From Porogramme epimiltina (Eukaryota > Basidiomycota > Agaricomycetes > Polyporales > Polyporaceae): 64,000 nucleotides of DNA. The DNA lies in the NCBI GenBank assembly GCA_900155495.1, contig FTLJ01000135.1, forward strand, positions 1 through 64,000, read 5' to 3'. Below, piece by piece: positions 1 to 12,336 of this stretch (within the stretch, counting starts at the first letter, position 1; each line of letters starts with the position of its first letter). A program made the position numbers and the translations under genes. The notes beneath the pieces are model-generated. The model had not been told where the DNA came from, ran no database searches, and was given only the letters and a program-made list of their open reading frames with translations.

Positions 1-1931
1 GATCAAGGCGCCGTGGCTCGAGAAGTTCGGGCGGCGAGAGTACGTCGTCGTGCCCCCCCCCCCCTGCCTTCCACCCCCACCCCATGTGTTTATCGCGCTG
101 CTCCCCCCCCTCTCCTCGGGCCCTCGCACCCGCCCGGTCGCTCACACACTTTCTCGCATTCGCTGCGCGCCCATCAGGGCCCAGATCCAGATCCTCCTGC
201 ACCTGCTCCTCATATCCGTCCCCGGCCCTCCTAGCGGCGACCGCGCCCCGGCCCCAGCAGCCTCGTCGACCGCGGACCCCGCTGCGCCTGTGCCCCTCCC
301 TCATCCCCTCCCACCGTCGCTCTCGCCGAAGAAGGCCAATGCCGGGTCGAGGAAGCGGAAACGCAAGGACCGCGCGTGCCCCCGCGAGCAGCCTCCGCCG
401 CTGCCGCCGCTCGCGGAGCGGCTCGAGAGCTACATGGACAAGCTCGCGACGTGGCAGCTCATGCAGGGCGTGGACGGCGCGCTGGGCCGCCGCGCGGGCG
501 CAGAGCCGCCCCGCAACGGACTAGCCCAGCGCAAGGGCGGCGCGAACACGGGCACGGGCACGGACAAGGACGAGCGCGACTGGATGCAGGCGTTCTGCGA
601 AGACGTCGTGGAGTCTGCGTGCGCCCCCACCCCCTGTGTCTAACGAACCCGTGCTGACTTGGTGTGGTGCGGTGGACGTTAGGTTCAAGGCGACGCTCCC
701 GGAGCTCTGCGCGCTCTTCCGCTCGAAGCTGTTCCCCGCGACGGGCGGCGAGGACGCGGCCGCGGACTCGCCGCCGCTCTCGCCCAGGCCTCCGATGAAG
801 CGGCTGAAATCCGTCTCCTCTGTCGCGCTCGACGCCGCGTCGTCGTCCAAGTCCAAGTCTACATCTGCGCCCACCGCCACCACCACCGGCAAAGACGCGA
901 CCAAGGGCAAGAGCAAGGGCAAGAGCAAAGGCCAGGAGCCGGCTCCGCCGTCCCGCGCGCGCTCGCTCTCCGTCTCGCTCGAGCAGGAGCAGCGCGAGCG
1001 GTCGCGCTCGCTCAGCCTTGGCCCGAACAAGCGCGCGGCGGTGTTCGAAGTGACCATGACGACCAAGTTCGGCAAGGCGCGCGCGAAGCAGAAGGCGGCC
1101 GCGGCAGCAGCGGCGGCGGTGGTGGGCCTTGAGCGCCCCGCGCCGTCCGCGTCCGGCCTCGGAGTAGGGGGAGCGGTGCCGCCGCCCGGCCCGCCACCGC
1201 TTGCGCGCACGCAGAGCCAGAGCGCGGGCCTGGGCCTGCCCCCGGGCCCGGGCCAGGCGAAAGCCGCGCGGGGGAGCGTGCTCGTCGCGGCGACCCCGAC
1301 GAAGCCGCGCGCGGAGCTCGCGCGGACCCAGTCGCAGCGGGCGAAGAGCCAGGCGCAGGCGCAGTCGCAGCAGGTGCAGACGCGGCTGCCCGCGCTGTTC
1401 GCGGCGGAGCCGCCGGTGGCGTCATCGTCGTCGGGCGCTTGGGGCGCATCGCAACCGCAACTGCCACCGCCGCAGGGCCGCTTTGGCAGGGTCGACAGCC
1501 TCAATATCGACACGGACGAAGAAGACGGCTACGACTACGAAGATGATGATGAAGATGATGATGGCGGGGACGGGCACAGCGGCGGGGCCGCCGCGCTGAT
1601 CGCGACCCCGACCAGGGGCGCCGCGGCGGCGTGTCGCCAATCGGGCATGTCACGGTCGCGCGTGTTGGGGGAGGACGACGACGGCGGGGCGTGCCTCGAC
1701 GCGGACGCGGACGGAGACGAATGGAAGCTCGACAGCTCCCCGGACGTGCTCACGCTCGGCGCGCCCGGCTCGCAGGAGCTGCACGCGTCGTCGGAAGACG
1801 AGGGGCCGCCGCTGAGCAGTAGCCCTGGAGACCTGGGGGGCTTCGGCGCGCTGCTGGACACGCCCGTGAGGCGCGGCGGGGGCGGGCGGGGGCGCGTTTT
1901 GGTTGGAGATACGCCCACCAGGGCGCGCTGA
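1..1931 (+). CDS. sld3: SLD3-like DNA replication regulator, 3' part (5' end outside window)
   Basis: The last three exons of a gene entering from the left: 1-39, 178-612 and 683-1931, with introns 40-177 and 613-682, both GT-AG. Reading from base 2 gives a helix with the motif EAQIQILLHLLLISVPGPPS, then a basic stretch (RKRKRK, about residue 65 of the visible part), a conserved-looking block ending FCEDVVE, then FKATLPELCALFRSKLFP. That order is typical of the fungal Sld3/treslin domain. Sld3 helps load Cdc45 on the MCM helicase at origins and is phosphorylated by CDK. The long tail is low complexity (Ser, Pro, Ala, Gln, with an Asp/Glu run at about 1512-1565) and contains ATPTKPR-like and SP/TP sites fitting CDK control. 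The family call rests on remembered motifs in a divergent protein, so another nuclear regulator is possible. Confidence 0.7.
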
Positions 1932-2382
1932 GCGCTGAGCGCGACGTGCTTCGCGCAACTAATGAGTTCGTTCGTACGTCCGAGGGCGGATACGGACACG
2001 GGCTGCATGTATCATAGGTGTAACCATACGAAAGTGGCTGGGTTTTGACTAATGGGCGTGCGGGCGCGCGGCGGGGGCTTGGAAGCCGCAGCGCGAGAAC
2101 GGCACTGCGCCTCCGGCGTCACGGGGGCGCGTGCGTCAACTGACCACAGCCCCAGGCCGGGTGCTGTCTTAGTGTGCGTGCACCACCACCACCGTCGAGA
2201 TCTTCGCACTCTTCTTCACCGCCCAGCAACGCAGACAGCCCACGGGAGTGTTCGTCCGCTGCATCCGTATATCCGCCGCATACCCGACCGCCATGGTGCG
2301 CCACGCCTCCTGACTGTGCAGCCGTTCTAGGCCCCGTCCTCATGGCGGACTCGTGCAGACGACCGCCGCCTCCGCCGCGAGC
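1932..2382. other. Intergenic region, no gene seen
   Basis: Separates the SLD3-like stop from the ankyrin gene start. Open frames here lack splice partners and protein-like composition. It probably holds the SLD3 3' UTR and the ankyrin gene promoter. Confidence 0.5.
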
Positions 2383-2907
2383 ATGCCCAAAGAGACGTTG
2401 GACTTCGCGCACCGCATGTTCGACGCCGCGCGCGACAACAATGCGGAGCTGCTTATCCAGGCCGTCGACGTGGGTCTCCCGCCGAACCTCACGAACGACA
2501 AGGGTGTGTGTCACGCCCCCTTTTTAGTGCCCGATCTCCCGCCCGATGAGACGCGCTCACCCGGCGACGGCGCCGCCGCCCACCCCCTACCCCCTAAAGG
2601 TAACACGCTGCTCATGCTCGCCGCGTACAACGGCCACGCCACGCTCGTCCGGGAGCTGTTGGTGCGAGGCGCGGACGGCAACCGCACCAACGACCAGGGC
2701 CAGTCGCCCCTGGCCGGCGCCGTCTTCAAAGGGCACGATGACGTCGTCCGCGTCCTCGTCGATGGTGGCGCGGACCCGCGCGCCGGCACGCCCACCGCCA
2801 TACAGACCGCGCGCATGTTCAAAAAGGACGACCTGCTCAAGGTGATGGGCGCGACGGATGAGGATATGAGGGAGCCGGTCCCGGGTATCCCGGGCCCGCC
2901 GCACTAG
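2383..2907 (+). CDS. Small ankyrin-repeat protein
   Basis: Two exons, 2383-2503 and 2600-2907, give 142 residues. The 96-nt intron (2504-2599) keeps the frame open, so an unspliced reading would insert an unrelated Pro-rich loop; splicing restores NDKGNTLLMLAAYNGH, a classic ankyrin start. At least two ankyrin repeats follow: TLLMLAAYNGHATLVRELL at about residues 50-68 and SPLAGAVFKGHDDVVRVLV at about 83-101, plus a weaker repeat before the intron. Small ankyrin proteins of this form are common in fungi and act as protein-binding scaffolds; no partner is visible. The ATG at 2383 is the first in frame; a GTG 30 nt upstream is not a likely eukaryotic start. Confidence 0.85.
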   Translation: MPKETLDFAHRMFDAARDNNAELLIQAVDVGLPPNLTNDKGVCHAPFLVPDLPPDETRSPGDGAAAHPLPPKGNTLLMLAAYNGHATLVRELLVRGADGNRTNDQGQSPLAGAVFKGHDDVVRVLVDGGADPRAGTPTAIQTARMFKKDDLLKVMGATDEDMREPVPGIPGPPH

Positions 2908-3067
2908 GGGTAGTTGCGGAGACGCAGTGGCGGAAATGCGAACGCACAGTCGTCGGAGCGATCCGGAGAAGTATATTAATTATGGACCAGATAGTGCAGA
3001 ATTGTACGATGTGTGTGTACGAGTAAATGTAACATGGGTGATAGTATGGTTGACATATGAGCAGAAC

Positions 3068-6000
3068 CTAGTAACCAACTCCGAGTTCCCTTCCGAGCTC
3101 CTTTAGACAGTCCTTCACAAGAGTCCGTGCATCGAGTTCGATCGCGTGATCGTCATTCGAGGGCTCTTCTGCGGCGCTTGTCCTGGGCTCTATCGACATG
3201 CGACGAGCACCAGACATGACCCACGCCGTTGGGGGTTTGCGTGGGATCGATACGATCTCGCACAGAATGGGATAGAAGTGGAAGAGATGCGCCTTCGTCG
3301 AGCGCCTTACTGCGTCGGCGACGAGCGCAGATGGTGATAGCGATTGATCGATGCCTAATTTACGGAGCAATGATGTTAGAGTTTGCTGGAACGGAGTAGA
3401 AGCGGCGACGAACCAGGCTGGTCCACGCAGTACTGTGACGGTGAGTCGGACAGTGCCGCCCACAGCGTCCCGGGCCATAGTCTGAGCGCGAGAAGCTTCC
3501 TGAGGACGTATAGCAGCTCCTCTTCTCGTGCCCTAGAATCTGGGGTTCAGCACGACCGGATGCACGCAATGCCTCCGAAATCACCAACCTTGGGAAGGGC
3601 AGGTTTCCCCGCAGCGACTCATCGGCGACGTAACTGACAAGGGTCATACGGCATCGTTCTAGTAGGGATGGCACGCTGAGCGCCGCTATTCGTCGACGGG
3701 CGGGTATGTGGTCTGAAAACGACCCTAGTCAGACATAGCCCCACGCAGCCCACAGCCTCGGCGCACCTTGAGAGATATCGGAGCAGATGAGGAACAACAG
3801 GTCGAAGCACCAATACGAGAAACGCTCTCGGGGGACAAAGCGGCCGGAGCTTGTGGTGCCCATGCCGATGGCAATGTTACCGAACTTCTCAACCTTGTCG
3901 GGTTCATGTGCTACAGACACTGCGCTCGATCTCTTTGCACCGCGTGTGAGGTCTTCTGGCAGGGAAGAAGGTGACGGCGGGAGGTCATCGTCTGTGGTCC
4001 GTAGTCGACTGCCTTGATGAAGTACGCGTGCTAACTGTGTGACAACATAGTCCGGCACATTTGACTCCCCGAGATAGGGTACGACGTCTATCTCCAACGA
4101 GGCGATGAGCGACAGGTCGAAGTTCTCTTCCTCTTCTTGGGTATCGAGCGGGAAGGTTTCAACTGCGGAGCTGGAAATGGGTGGTATTAATGACCCGCAT
4201 TAAGTCCCTGGAAGTAGGTGACATACCAATCTGCCAAAACGCCGCCTCGGTAGGTGTCCACAACCTGTCGCCATATGCCTTCCACACGATCTGCTGGTAT
4301 GCCTGACGATAACGTTATTAACTACACCGCCGCTCAGCCCGATTTTACCACGCACCGCTTTCAAGTTTTCTCATCTGCGGGCCGCATTCCTTGACGATGC
4401 GCAAGAAGCTGGTGGTTGCGGTCTTCCACAAGGGTTCATCTTTGCCAAATTTCGACGGTGCGGGGCAATCATACTTGAGCTTGATGGGTATGGAATATGC
4501 CTAAATGAGAAGGTGTATAAGCGAAAATCATCCCAATTCAGACGCATTATGACCATACCGAGAAGAGTGCTTCGACGGTGCCATCCGCAAAGATGATAAC
4601 CTCGTCTTTGAAGCGTAAGAACAGTTCGACCAGCATGGGCATCGTCTTCTTCGACAGTGCAATGTAGGTCACCCTCTGGGGCCCCGTCCGGGATAACTTG
4701 GATCCCGACGGAAGGCCGCTTACGAGCGGTGTCTGGATGTCGAATGCGGCCAGGAAGGGAAGGGTCGCATATTCTGACAAGTCGCGGAGCACGAGCGAGA
4801 ACACTCCCTGCGCCGTTAGCTCGATGCCGTCTATCGCTTCCATTACGACCGCCTGTCGCCGTGTTCATTTAGCCAGGGACCGGAGCTTCACGCGCCGCGA
4901 GAGAAGGAATACTCGCCTGTACAGGGTTGAGCGCGTCGACGTCGGGCCTGAAGTCCGGTGAACTGGAGTACGTCAGGACGCCTGCGAAGCGGGCCATGAG
5001 TCGCGCCTCGCCCCGAACCATATCGCGGCCACGTACCCTTCAGGATCGTCATGAGGCGCGTCAGGCGCTCGAGCGGCCATTCGCGGTCTTCGAGCTGCCG
5101 GCCGACGCTCCTCGTGCACCGGATAACGTCCACATAGGCCATGAGGCTCTCCTGTGTCAGCGGCTGGCCTGCGGAGGCTGTAGTCGCAGTGACCGGCGAA
5201 CTTGACTCTTCGACCTCAGCAACGGAACGGCCCATCGCGTCACATGCGCGCCATGCGATCTCGAGAGCTTCCATGGTACGCTCCTTGAGCTCCTCCGACG
5301 CCGAGCACGCCTTAATTGCCTTCTCCAAGCAGCGCAGTGCGGGCGCGGTGATGGTGCGATTGTCATGGAGCCACGAGTCCTGAATGTGGCCGACGAAGAC
5401 GTCCCACGCCTTCGTGAACGAGTCGAGGAGCATGATCTTGGTCGTCAGGAAGTCGTGGAAGATGGAGCCAATGGACTGCAGCGCGAGCACCTTCGACTCG
5501 TCCCATTGCAGGTCTGGGGCGGGCGCCGGGGAGCCCGGTTCCTCTTTTGCCGCCGTGCTCCGTCGTATGGAGGCGGTGATAGAGTCCAGCAACGGGAAGG
5601 TGACCTTCCAGATGCACTCGTCCCATGTTTCCAAGCTCAAGGTTGCGCCGTAGAGCTGGAGCGTGCGGAAGAGCGTCTGGATGGCGCCGACGCGGACTTC
5701 CGGCCGGCCGTCGGTGCAGAGGCCGAGCACTTCCAGGAGGAGGAACATCCACAGGGCGCTGTACTCGGGTTCCTTGTCCTCATCCCTCCGCTTCGCCTGT
5801 ATCGAATCGGACACGCCCCATAACAGGCTCTCCGCTGCTGTCAGGGCAATATTCGTATCTGCCTGGCGACCAAATTGACCCAATGTGCTGATGCAGAGCC
5901 GGAGATGCTCGGGGGAGAGCGATGACAGCGAGTCGCAGACAAGCGTGAGAGACTGGAACGCGATCTTCACCAAGGACGTATACCCCTTCTCATTGAGGTA

Positions 6001-9000
6001 GCCGAGGGGCGGTGGTCGACCTTTGCCAAGGTCGTGATATGAGGGCGATGGGCTAGGCGGGGCGAGGGCGGTCTTGCACACGCTACCGAGCATTTCGAAG
6101 ATGGTCTCCCATCCGATGACGAGCGTGTGGCCGGACGACTGGAGGATCTGGTGCAGCGTCTCGAGGCCCATCCGCCGCAGCTCGATTGACGTGCTTGTCC
6201 CGGCTGTATGAGGGTCGGGGATGATTTGGAGCGCGAGTACGTCAAGAACCCGCCGCTGGACCACGGGCTGCAGGTCAGTGGAAGACGTGACGTTGCGCGG
6301 CACAATGAGGAGTATGTCATCCAGGACCTTGGCTGCCTGGGTTCGAATGGTAGGTGGTGCATGTGCATGTCGAATAACGGAGAGGAGATGCTCGGTGATC
6401 GGATCCCATGCGATGTCTGGCGATCTGTATATGAGGCGATGAATGTTGAGCATCGAAACCCCGCCGAGCTTCGCAATGCCAAAGTCGCCGGTGCGCTGCA
6501 GGTTCTCCAAGTTAGTACCAAAGAAGCTAACGTGTAAGGGTGCATCGAGCACATACCAGCGTGCGCGGTAGGTGGATCCCGCTGACTCTCCTCCTGTGCG
6601 CCGACTCCCCGGCCGCTGCTGAAGGGGATAACGTTGCACTTGTACTACTCTGGAGGTCGTCCGTCGACTCGCTCTCGGAGAGCGTATCGGTCTGCATCCC
6701 GATCATCGCTGCGCTCAGCTTGCAAAGTGCCTTCACGAAGTCGCAGAAAGCCTCGTCCTCGAGGTTCTTCGACGCGTCAAACAACCTCTGTATCGCATGC
6801 TGCACACTGTCTGGGTCGAGGTCTGCCAGAAGCGGGTGACGCGCTGCGGACTGAGTTGTGCTAGGACCTCCAGATTGCGGCGACGTTGGACCTGCCCCCG
6901 AGACGGAGCGCGAAGGCGCGAGGATGCCAGACCCGGGGCCGATGGTGTTGCGCTTGTTGGGGGCAGGCCGCACGCCCTTGAGGGTGAGCACGTAGTCGGC
7001 GTTTTGTAGCGCCTCGAGGATGTCGAACCAGCTGTTGCCGAGGCTTCCCGCGAGGAAGAGAGCGCTGGCGACGAGCACCTTCAAACAGGCCATATTCCGC
7101 TCGGACAACCCGGGCGGTTGGGTGTTTGTGCCAGGGAGAGTGACACCGAAGCTCTCGGAGATCGCGCTTGCAGCGGTGCGGGGGGTGCTGGGTTCGAGGG
7201 GCATGTAGGAGTCGATACTTGAGACCACGCCGGTGGGGATCGCGAGGCGGGCGAGACTCGTGAAAAAGGCGTCGCGGGGCGTGGTCAAGCCGAGCATGCC
7301 TGATACGGTCGTTAGGGCTTGGTAGCTTGCGAGGACGTCGACGAAGAGTTCGTCCGCAAGGTTTGTTGAGATAAGGAAAGAGAGAGCGGCGAGCAGCGCG
7401 GGCCATCCACTTTCGACCATACTCTGCACCGTTTGAAGTTGGTGTGTCGACGGCTCGTCTTCGGGGAGGACCGAGAGGTCCAAGGCTGGTGGCGCGCGAA
7501 TGACGGGCTCCCCGGCCGTCCGAGGCTTCTGCACCATTATGGAATTGTAGAGAGGGGCAGTGAAGTTGGCAAATCCCTCGCACAGAGACACCAAACACTG
7601 CACGCCGAGTAGGTAGAGGTAGCTCTCGGGGATCGGCGGTGAGTCGGCTTTGTCCAGTTGATCAATGCTGGATACTGGTGTGAGCTGCATCGACCGTCTC
7701 CATACGAGCCCTTACGTACCATTGTAGTTTCATCGCAGAGCCCTGGATGCTCAACCCTGCCTCTGTCGTCATCATATTTGCAACACCAGTGACAGTCGCG
7801 CTTGCTGCGCTCGCCACCATGCCAGCGACCCCGCCTACGTCCAGACCGTACGCGCCGTCCGCAGTCGAGCCTAGGTGCGACACACCCGCGCCGAACATTT
7901 GCTGACATACACCGAGCAACGCGGGGCGTTCCGTCACCAGCCGCTTCAGCGCAGTGATAAGGGAGGTGAACACTTTCGAGCCACTATCTTCCGCGTCGTA
8001 CCGATCCCAGACGTTGCGCATAAGCTCAGCATCGCTGCAGAGCCTGGGAACCATGCCATCAGTCGCAGTAAATGACAAAGGAGCAGGAGACACACCCCCG
8101 CATGATTTCCATGGCCAGTACGCGCATCCAAAGGGGTCGCACGGTGTGCCCTTGAGCGGTTTCGGCAGGGTCGATGTCGCCACTCTCCGCACCAATGATC
8201 CTGATCAGCAGCATAAGGAAGACTTCGGCTTCCGTCTTCAGTTCCGGGGAGAATTGCTTGAGAAGGAGGAACACGACACGTGTCGACCGCAGCGTGAGCG
8301 GGAAGTTCGGGCGATCGGAAAGGGACTTGTGAACGAGCGGGCAGAGATGGTGCTGTAGCAATAGCAGCAGCTCGGTGTGCTGATGGTATAGCATTCGGAA
8401 ATGAGCACGCGCAACATGAATACGTTAAGGAGAGTACCTTGCGGAACAGATCGTGATAGTTGGTAAGTACACTCTCGATGAGCTCGAGCGCGAACGTCTT
8501 GCGCAGAGAGTCGAGCTTGAGGAACTTCGGCTGCTCCGAGTTCGCAAGGAGGCACAGATCCTCAAAGACTGCATATGCGTCGTGCGCTGATGGGCCCAAC
8601 CTCTTCGTCGCACCGTCGGGCAGGACCGCTTGTGTCTTGGCGCTTTCAGTCAACTCATCGCGGCGGTCTTCGTCCACGACCTTGTCTACAACAAACATAA
8701 CTAGCTGACGCAGCGTTGCTGCAGCTGTTGACGATACTACAGCGATTCTTGACTCCTGCAGTCTGAAACATAATAATAGGGCCTGAAAGAAGAATCAACA
8801 TAGGGGTTCCTGGCGCTCCGGGATAGACCGATACTAGTAAGCACTGCTCACATCTCCAAGTAACTGCCCGTGCACTGCAGGGAAGTTGGTTATGAGGGAA
8901 AGGAGTGTCTGGAGGATCCTCAGTTGGATGTCCACGCCTTGGTTTATACAGTCGCCCATCGTAGAGATGATGAGCGGTACCGCGGACTGAGGGACGGCCT

Positions 9001-9451
9001 TGAGGGCAATGAGGCGTTGAAGTGATCCAAGCGAGATGGCGACGACCTTCGCATTCTTGGTCGCGCAGCCCATGAACACAGGCCGCAGGAGGTCGTCTGA
9101 CTGAGGCCCATCTATGTCCTACGTTCAGCACCTTCTCTCCGCGCGCGACACAATGCAGCCTGAGTGTGCCGAGAGGACATGAACTCACCGGACGCGAGAT
9201 TCGCCGTCGCTTGCTCGGGAGAAGAGCGAAGGATCGCTAGTGACTTTTCTGCGGCCTATGCACATACACACTAGTACCCCTTCCATACGATGCTAGTTAC
9301 AAGAAGCTCCGCACCTCGCGCACATCTGGATGTTTCCTTCGCGTCTCACTTGCTAGAGACTAGCGCGGGTATATATTGAGTGCACGGGCCAGTCTTAGAG
9401 GGCCGCACCACGCACCTGAAGTTCCGTAACCAAGAAAGCTAACGAGCTCAT
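3068..9451 (-). CDS. mon2: MON2 (Sec7-like endosomal/Golgi trafficking protein), 17 exons
   Basis: Exons, in transcription order: 9451-9416, 9359-9315, 9255-9189, 9111-8852, 8782-8438, 8379-8096, 8043-7716, 7684-6557, 6495-5037, 4981-4917, 4852-4559, 4500-4356, 4302-4227, 4170-3767, 3712-3589, 3532-3414, 3354-3068. All phases join and give about 1821 residues, the usual fungal MON2 size. The N-terminus reads MSSLAFLVTELQ then SLASETRRKHPDVRE, followed by a DCB-like block (VAISLGSLQRLIALKAVPQS; NQGVDIQLRILQTLLSLI). The middle has the HUS-like region, and the C-terminal half has QADTNIALTAAESLLWGVSD and NIHRLIYRSPDIAWD. MON2 resembles large Arf-GEFs without a Sec7 catalytic domain and works with Dopey at the trans-Golgi/endosome. 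Intron 4916-4853 appears to use a GC donor. No disabling change was seen. Confidence 0.95.
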
Positions 9452-10511
9452 GTCCTCGACTGCGCACGAAGGCGGGGTTGGGTACCGTTTGCGGCGCGAA
9501 GCCTGTGTTAAATATGTTTGGTTTTGCGCAGTCCAGTTTCGAGGGGGGGCGGATTTTCTGATTAGGTGCGGTGGCTTATGGCAAAGCCAGAGTGAGGGGC
9601 GAGATGTTCCAGGGAAGGCGCAGAAGAAGAGCGGGGAATGGGAGAGAGGGCAGGAGGCGACTATGACGCGCGGGCCGATGCGGCGCCAAATGCCTCTTCA
9701 GTCTTGTCCTCGACTTCGATCTCTTGCAATTCAGTCTATTTCGTTCTACTGCTATGCGACCGCTTATTCTTCAAGCCACATGCCCTCCACACATTCAACT
9801 TTACCCTATCAGTTGAAGAACGCGATACAAAAGTGACCAGTTGCAGACTCGTTCAACATTCCAATCATTCAGTCGCGGGGCACGATCAGGCATAAGGAAG
9901 GTTGGTGCGTATGCTTTGAGTGGCAAACCACTTGAAGAGATGTCTCGCGGGTGCGGACCTTTGTGATCGGTGTCCTCTCCCCTTCCAAGTTTCGACTCTG
10001 CCGAAACTTGCTAGTGGTGGAGAACATGACGACAGGTGCGAAGACATTCGTGCGTTATGTATGCAAGAGTCCTACCTCAGAACATCGGTGCAACGACTGG
10101 TGTATGAGATATTCGCCCGAGAGTGCAGTGGGGAGGACAAGACTACTCGAAGTTGTCCGTCCAGGTGTGCTGCCCATCGACTGTCCTCATTCGGGGAAAA
10201 CCCACCCCGGGCCGTCCTTCGGGTTGTGGGACTGCCCAAGGCGGACTCCTCGCCGTTACAGTTTTGCGTAACCTCAGTGTACGCGCCCCAGCAGCGGCAT
10301 GAGCCGGGTACGGCTCTGTACATGTGTAGATGAGAAGGTTCTCTATCCCGCAGCTCATCAGAAAAGCTGGCCCCGCGGGCCGTTCTCTCTATTTTGGCTG
10401 CCGGTTCGCGCATTGCCACCGCGGAGATCAAAGCCGATTCTCTGTATATCAATATATTGCTGACTTCACGGAGCAGGGATTGTCATGGGTGTCTACATTC
10501 CGTTTCCAGGT
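9452..10511. other. Intergenic region, no gene seen
   Basis: Lies between the MON2 start and the end of the first RNase III-like gene, so it holds the MON2 promoter. Several open frames of 60-140 codons occur on both strands, but none shows a recognisable motif or plausible splice joins. Confidence 0.5.
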
Positions 10512-11112
10512 TCAACCGTCGAAACCACACAGCTGGTATATCCAGTTGGATAGTATGGGCCAGCCGTGTTCTTTGTAGACGGCGCCGATATAACGGTTCC
10601 AAAGCGATCTGGTCTCCTGTTGTACGTCCACGCGGTTCAGGTTCGCATTGTACATAATCAGCAAACTGACTGACACTTCCTAGATCCCAAGTTATCAAGG
10701 CGGCTCACCTCAAAAGAGTTCATATTTACATCCTGGGGCACAACGCGCATGTTCTCCCGCCAGCCGTACCGATCGACCCATCGGACGACGAACGCGTCCG
10801 TAGTCGCTTGCAAAAAGGGCTGCAGCACAATGCGCTCCCGTAAGTGCTCCCTTCGCCCGTCGAAAGTACTTCCGCCCCTGGTCAAGGGGCGCTCACCTCT
10901 AAGTCCTCGCCACCTAGATCGCGCCGTCTCTCCGCGACGACGGCGGTATACACTGCTTCGAACTGTTTGGCGCCGAGCAGCTCCAGCCGGCGCCCGTTGC
11001 CGTACGGTTCCGACAGAGGGGTTTCGGGGTGAGTAGCATCTGGGTGGGCAAATATGTCGAGCTGTGCGAGGGCCGATACTGGCGGGGCGGATGGGGGGCG
11101 TTGTCCTGCCAT
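10512..11112 (-). CDS. Degenerate RNase III-domain-like protein A
   Basis: Three exons (11112-10897, 10846-10709, 10616-10512) give 152 residues. Exon 1 has an RNase III-type core: LDIFAHPDATHPETP corresponds to the family's FTHPS segment and GNGRRLELLGAKQFE to the signature motif ERLEFLGDAVL. Exon 3 has ETRSLWNRYIGAVYKEHGW, matching the second motif (ADVFEALIGAIY). The catalytic acids look lost: the signature Asp is Ala, and the second motif's Asp and Glu align with Ser and Asn. No dsRNA-binding domain is visible. It is 0.7 kb from a same-strand paralogue of the same exon pattern. Similar short RNase III-like proteins are common in Agaricomycetes; an RNA-binding or regulatory role is only inferred. 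Confidence 0.65.
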
Positions 11113-11815
11113 TATGAGGATACTAGCTGTTGGTAGTAGAGGGAGGGGGTCTGCGCGAGGGAGGTGGGTGAAGTATACTTCTTTGCTAGTGCGTCCGACT
11201 TATATACACCCCTTCCCAACAGCACCAGTGACACGATTACCGCGGCGGATCCGTGCAGCAGCGAAAGACGCCGGCAATAATGGCCACAGATACTTGTAAA
11301 CCGAATATCTGCGGGAGGATGTCTTCTGCGGCGGGGTACTGCGGTATCGGAGCAGCGCTTCGCAACTATTTCGCTACCACCGTCGAAGTCCGGCGGAGGT
11401 TAAGGGACGAGCGAAGAATGCCACAGGGAACTTGCTTACTGTGTCGCTAATATAATGTCCTGCTGGACTTTCCTCCCGTGGATCGCCTTCAAGGTTAATA
11501 CGATAGCGGAGCGTTTTTGTGTATGCATAGCACTCGCTATTGAGCCCCCATAACCTGTCTCTGCACCCAGCCACCCACTGGCAATGCGTACCACGGTGGA
11601 CAGTGGGCATACTTAAGACACTTGTAAAGTGCCGACCAACCGACGACTGCCGCCGGTGTGCGTAGAGCAAAAATCATCATATTACAGTATCACATCGAAA
11701 AACTCCTCTTCATGCTCTATCGTACATTTGATTACGCAATTGGAAGTATACGCCTTGACAGTATAATGAGAGCATCACAGACCAGACACCGCTGGGAGGG
11801 TTCCGAGATCCGGAT
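11113..11815. other. Intergenic region between RNase III-like paralogues
   Basis: Holds the presumed promoter of paralogue A and the 3' flank of paralogue B. No supported gene. An AT-rich part near 11680-11770 lies just downstream of the paralogue B stop. Confidence 0.5.
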
Positions 11816-12336
11816 CTAGAAGCCGGCCTGGACGAGCTGTCGGACCCACTGCTCGAGGGCATGCTGACCGTATGTATGGTGGACACCCCCAGCGTATGCC
11901 TTGAATATGTACAAGGTTTCCTGCATGCCCATTAAGATCCGTTTCTAGTGCAGTCTGAGTGGATGTCATACCTGCGCGTCGTTGAGGTCTGTGTCTTTCG
12001 GAACACCATACATCTTTGCGCGCCAACCATACACTGAGACTACGTTATTGACAAAGCGAGGGAATGTCGCTCGGTGATGGTTCTGACCGGAGTCGTGGCA
12101 CATTAGTGAAGAAGGATTCATTTGATTTTGTTACTCACTTCTAGCTCGGCTCCCTGGAATGCGAACAGCGCGTTCAGGGCCGCGATGTGCGCCGCGGGAA
12201 GGGTCGTGTCCCCTAGAAGGGCCAGACGCCTGCCGTTACCGTGGTTCCCGTTGGAAGTCTCCGGAACGGAGCGGTGTACGAATACCGACAACATAAGGTT
12301 GGGGATTTGAGGGGCAGCAGGAGTCTGAGCAGCCAT
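11816..12336 (-). CDS. Degenerate RNase III-domain-like protein B
   Basis: Three exons (12336-12139, 12082-11972, 11920-11816) give 137 residues, with the same phases and layout as paralogue A. Exon 1 reads LMLSVFVHRSVPE then GNGRRLALLGDTTLPAAHIA; exon 2 has VVSVYGWRAKMYGVPKD; exon 3 has IFKAYAGGVHHTYGQHALEQ. Compared with active RNase III (ERLEFLGD), the first and second Glu are replaced by Arg and Ala while the Asp is kept, and the second acidic pair is missing. Paralogue A shows the opposite pattern in the first motif (Glu kept, Asp lost), so the two lost acids independently. A non-catalytic dsRNA-related function or simple drift are both possible. Confidence 0.65.

Noticed and set aside
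521..1513. A 330-codon open frame opposite the SLD3-like exon
   Set aside because: A GC-driven shadow: the plus strand carries the conserved peptides and splice sites; the minus frame is low complexity.
7537..7908. Independent small genes inside MON2
   Set aside because: All conserved MON2 segments run across these positions; the frames are shadows.
9920..10333. An open frame of 137 codons on the plus strand near the RNase III-like gene
   Set aside because: Cys- and Arg-rich with no domain, no splice partners, and partly overlapped by equally long frames on the minus strand.
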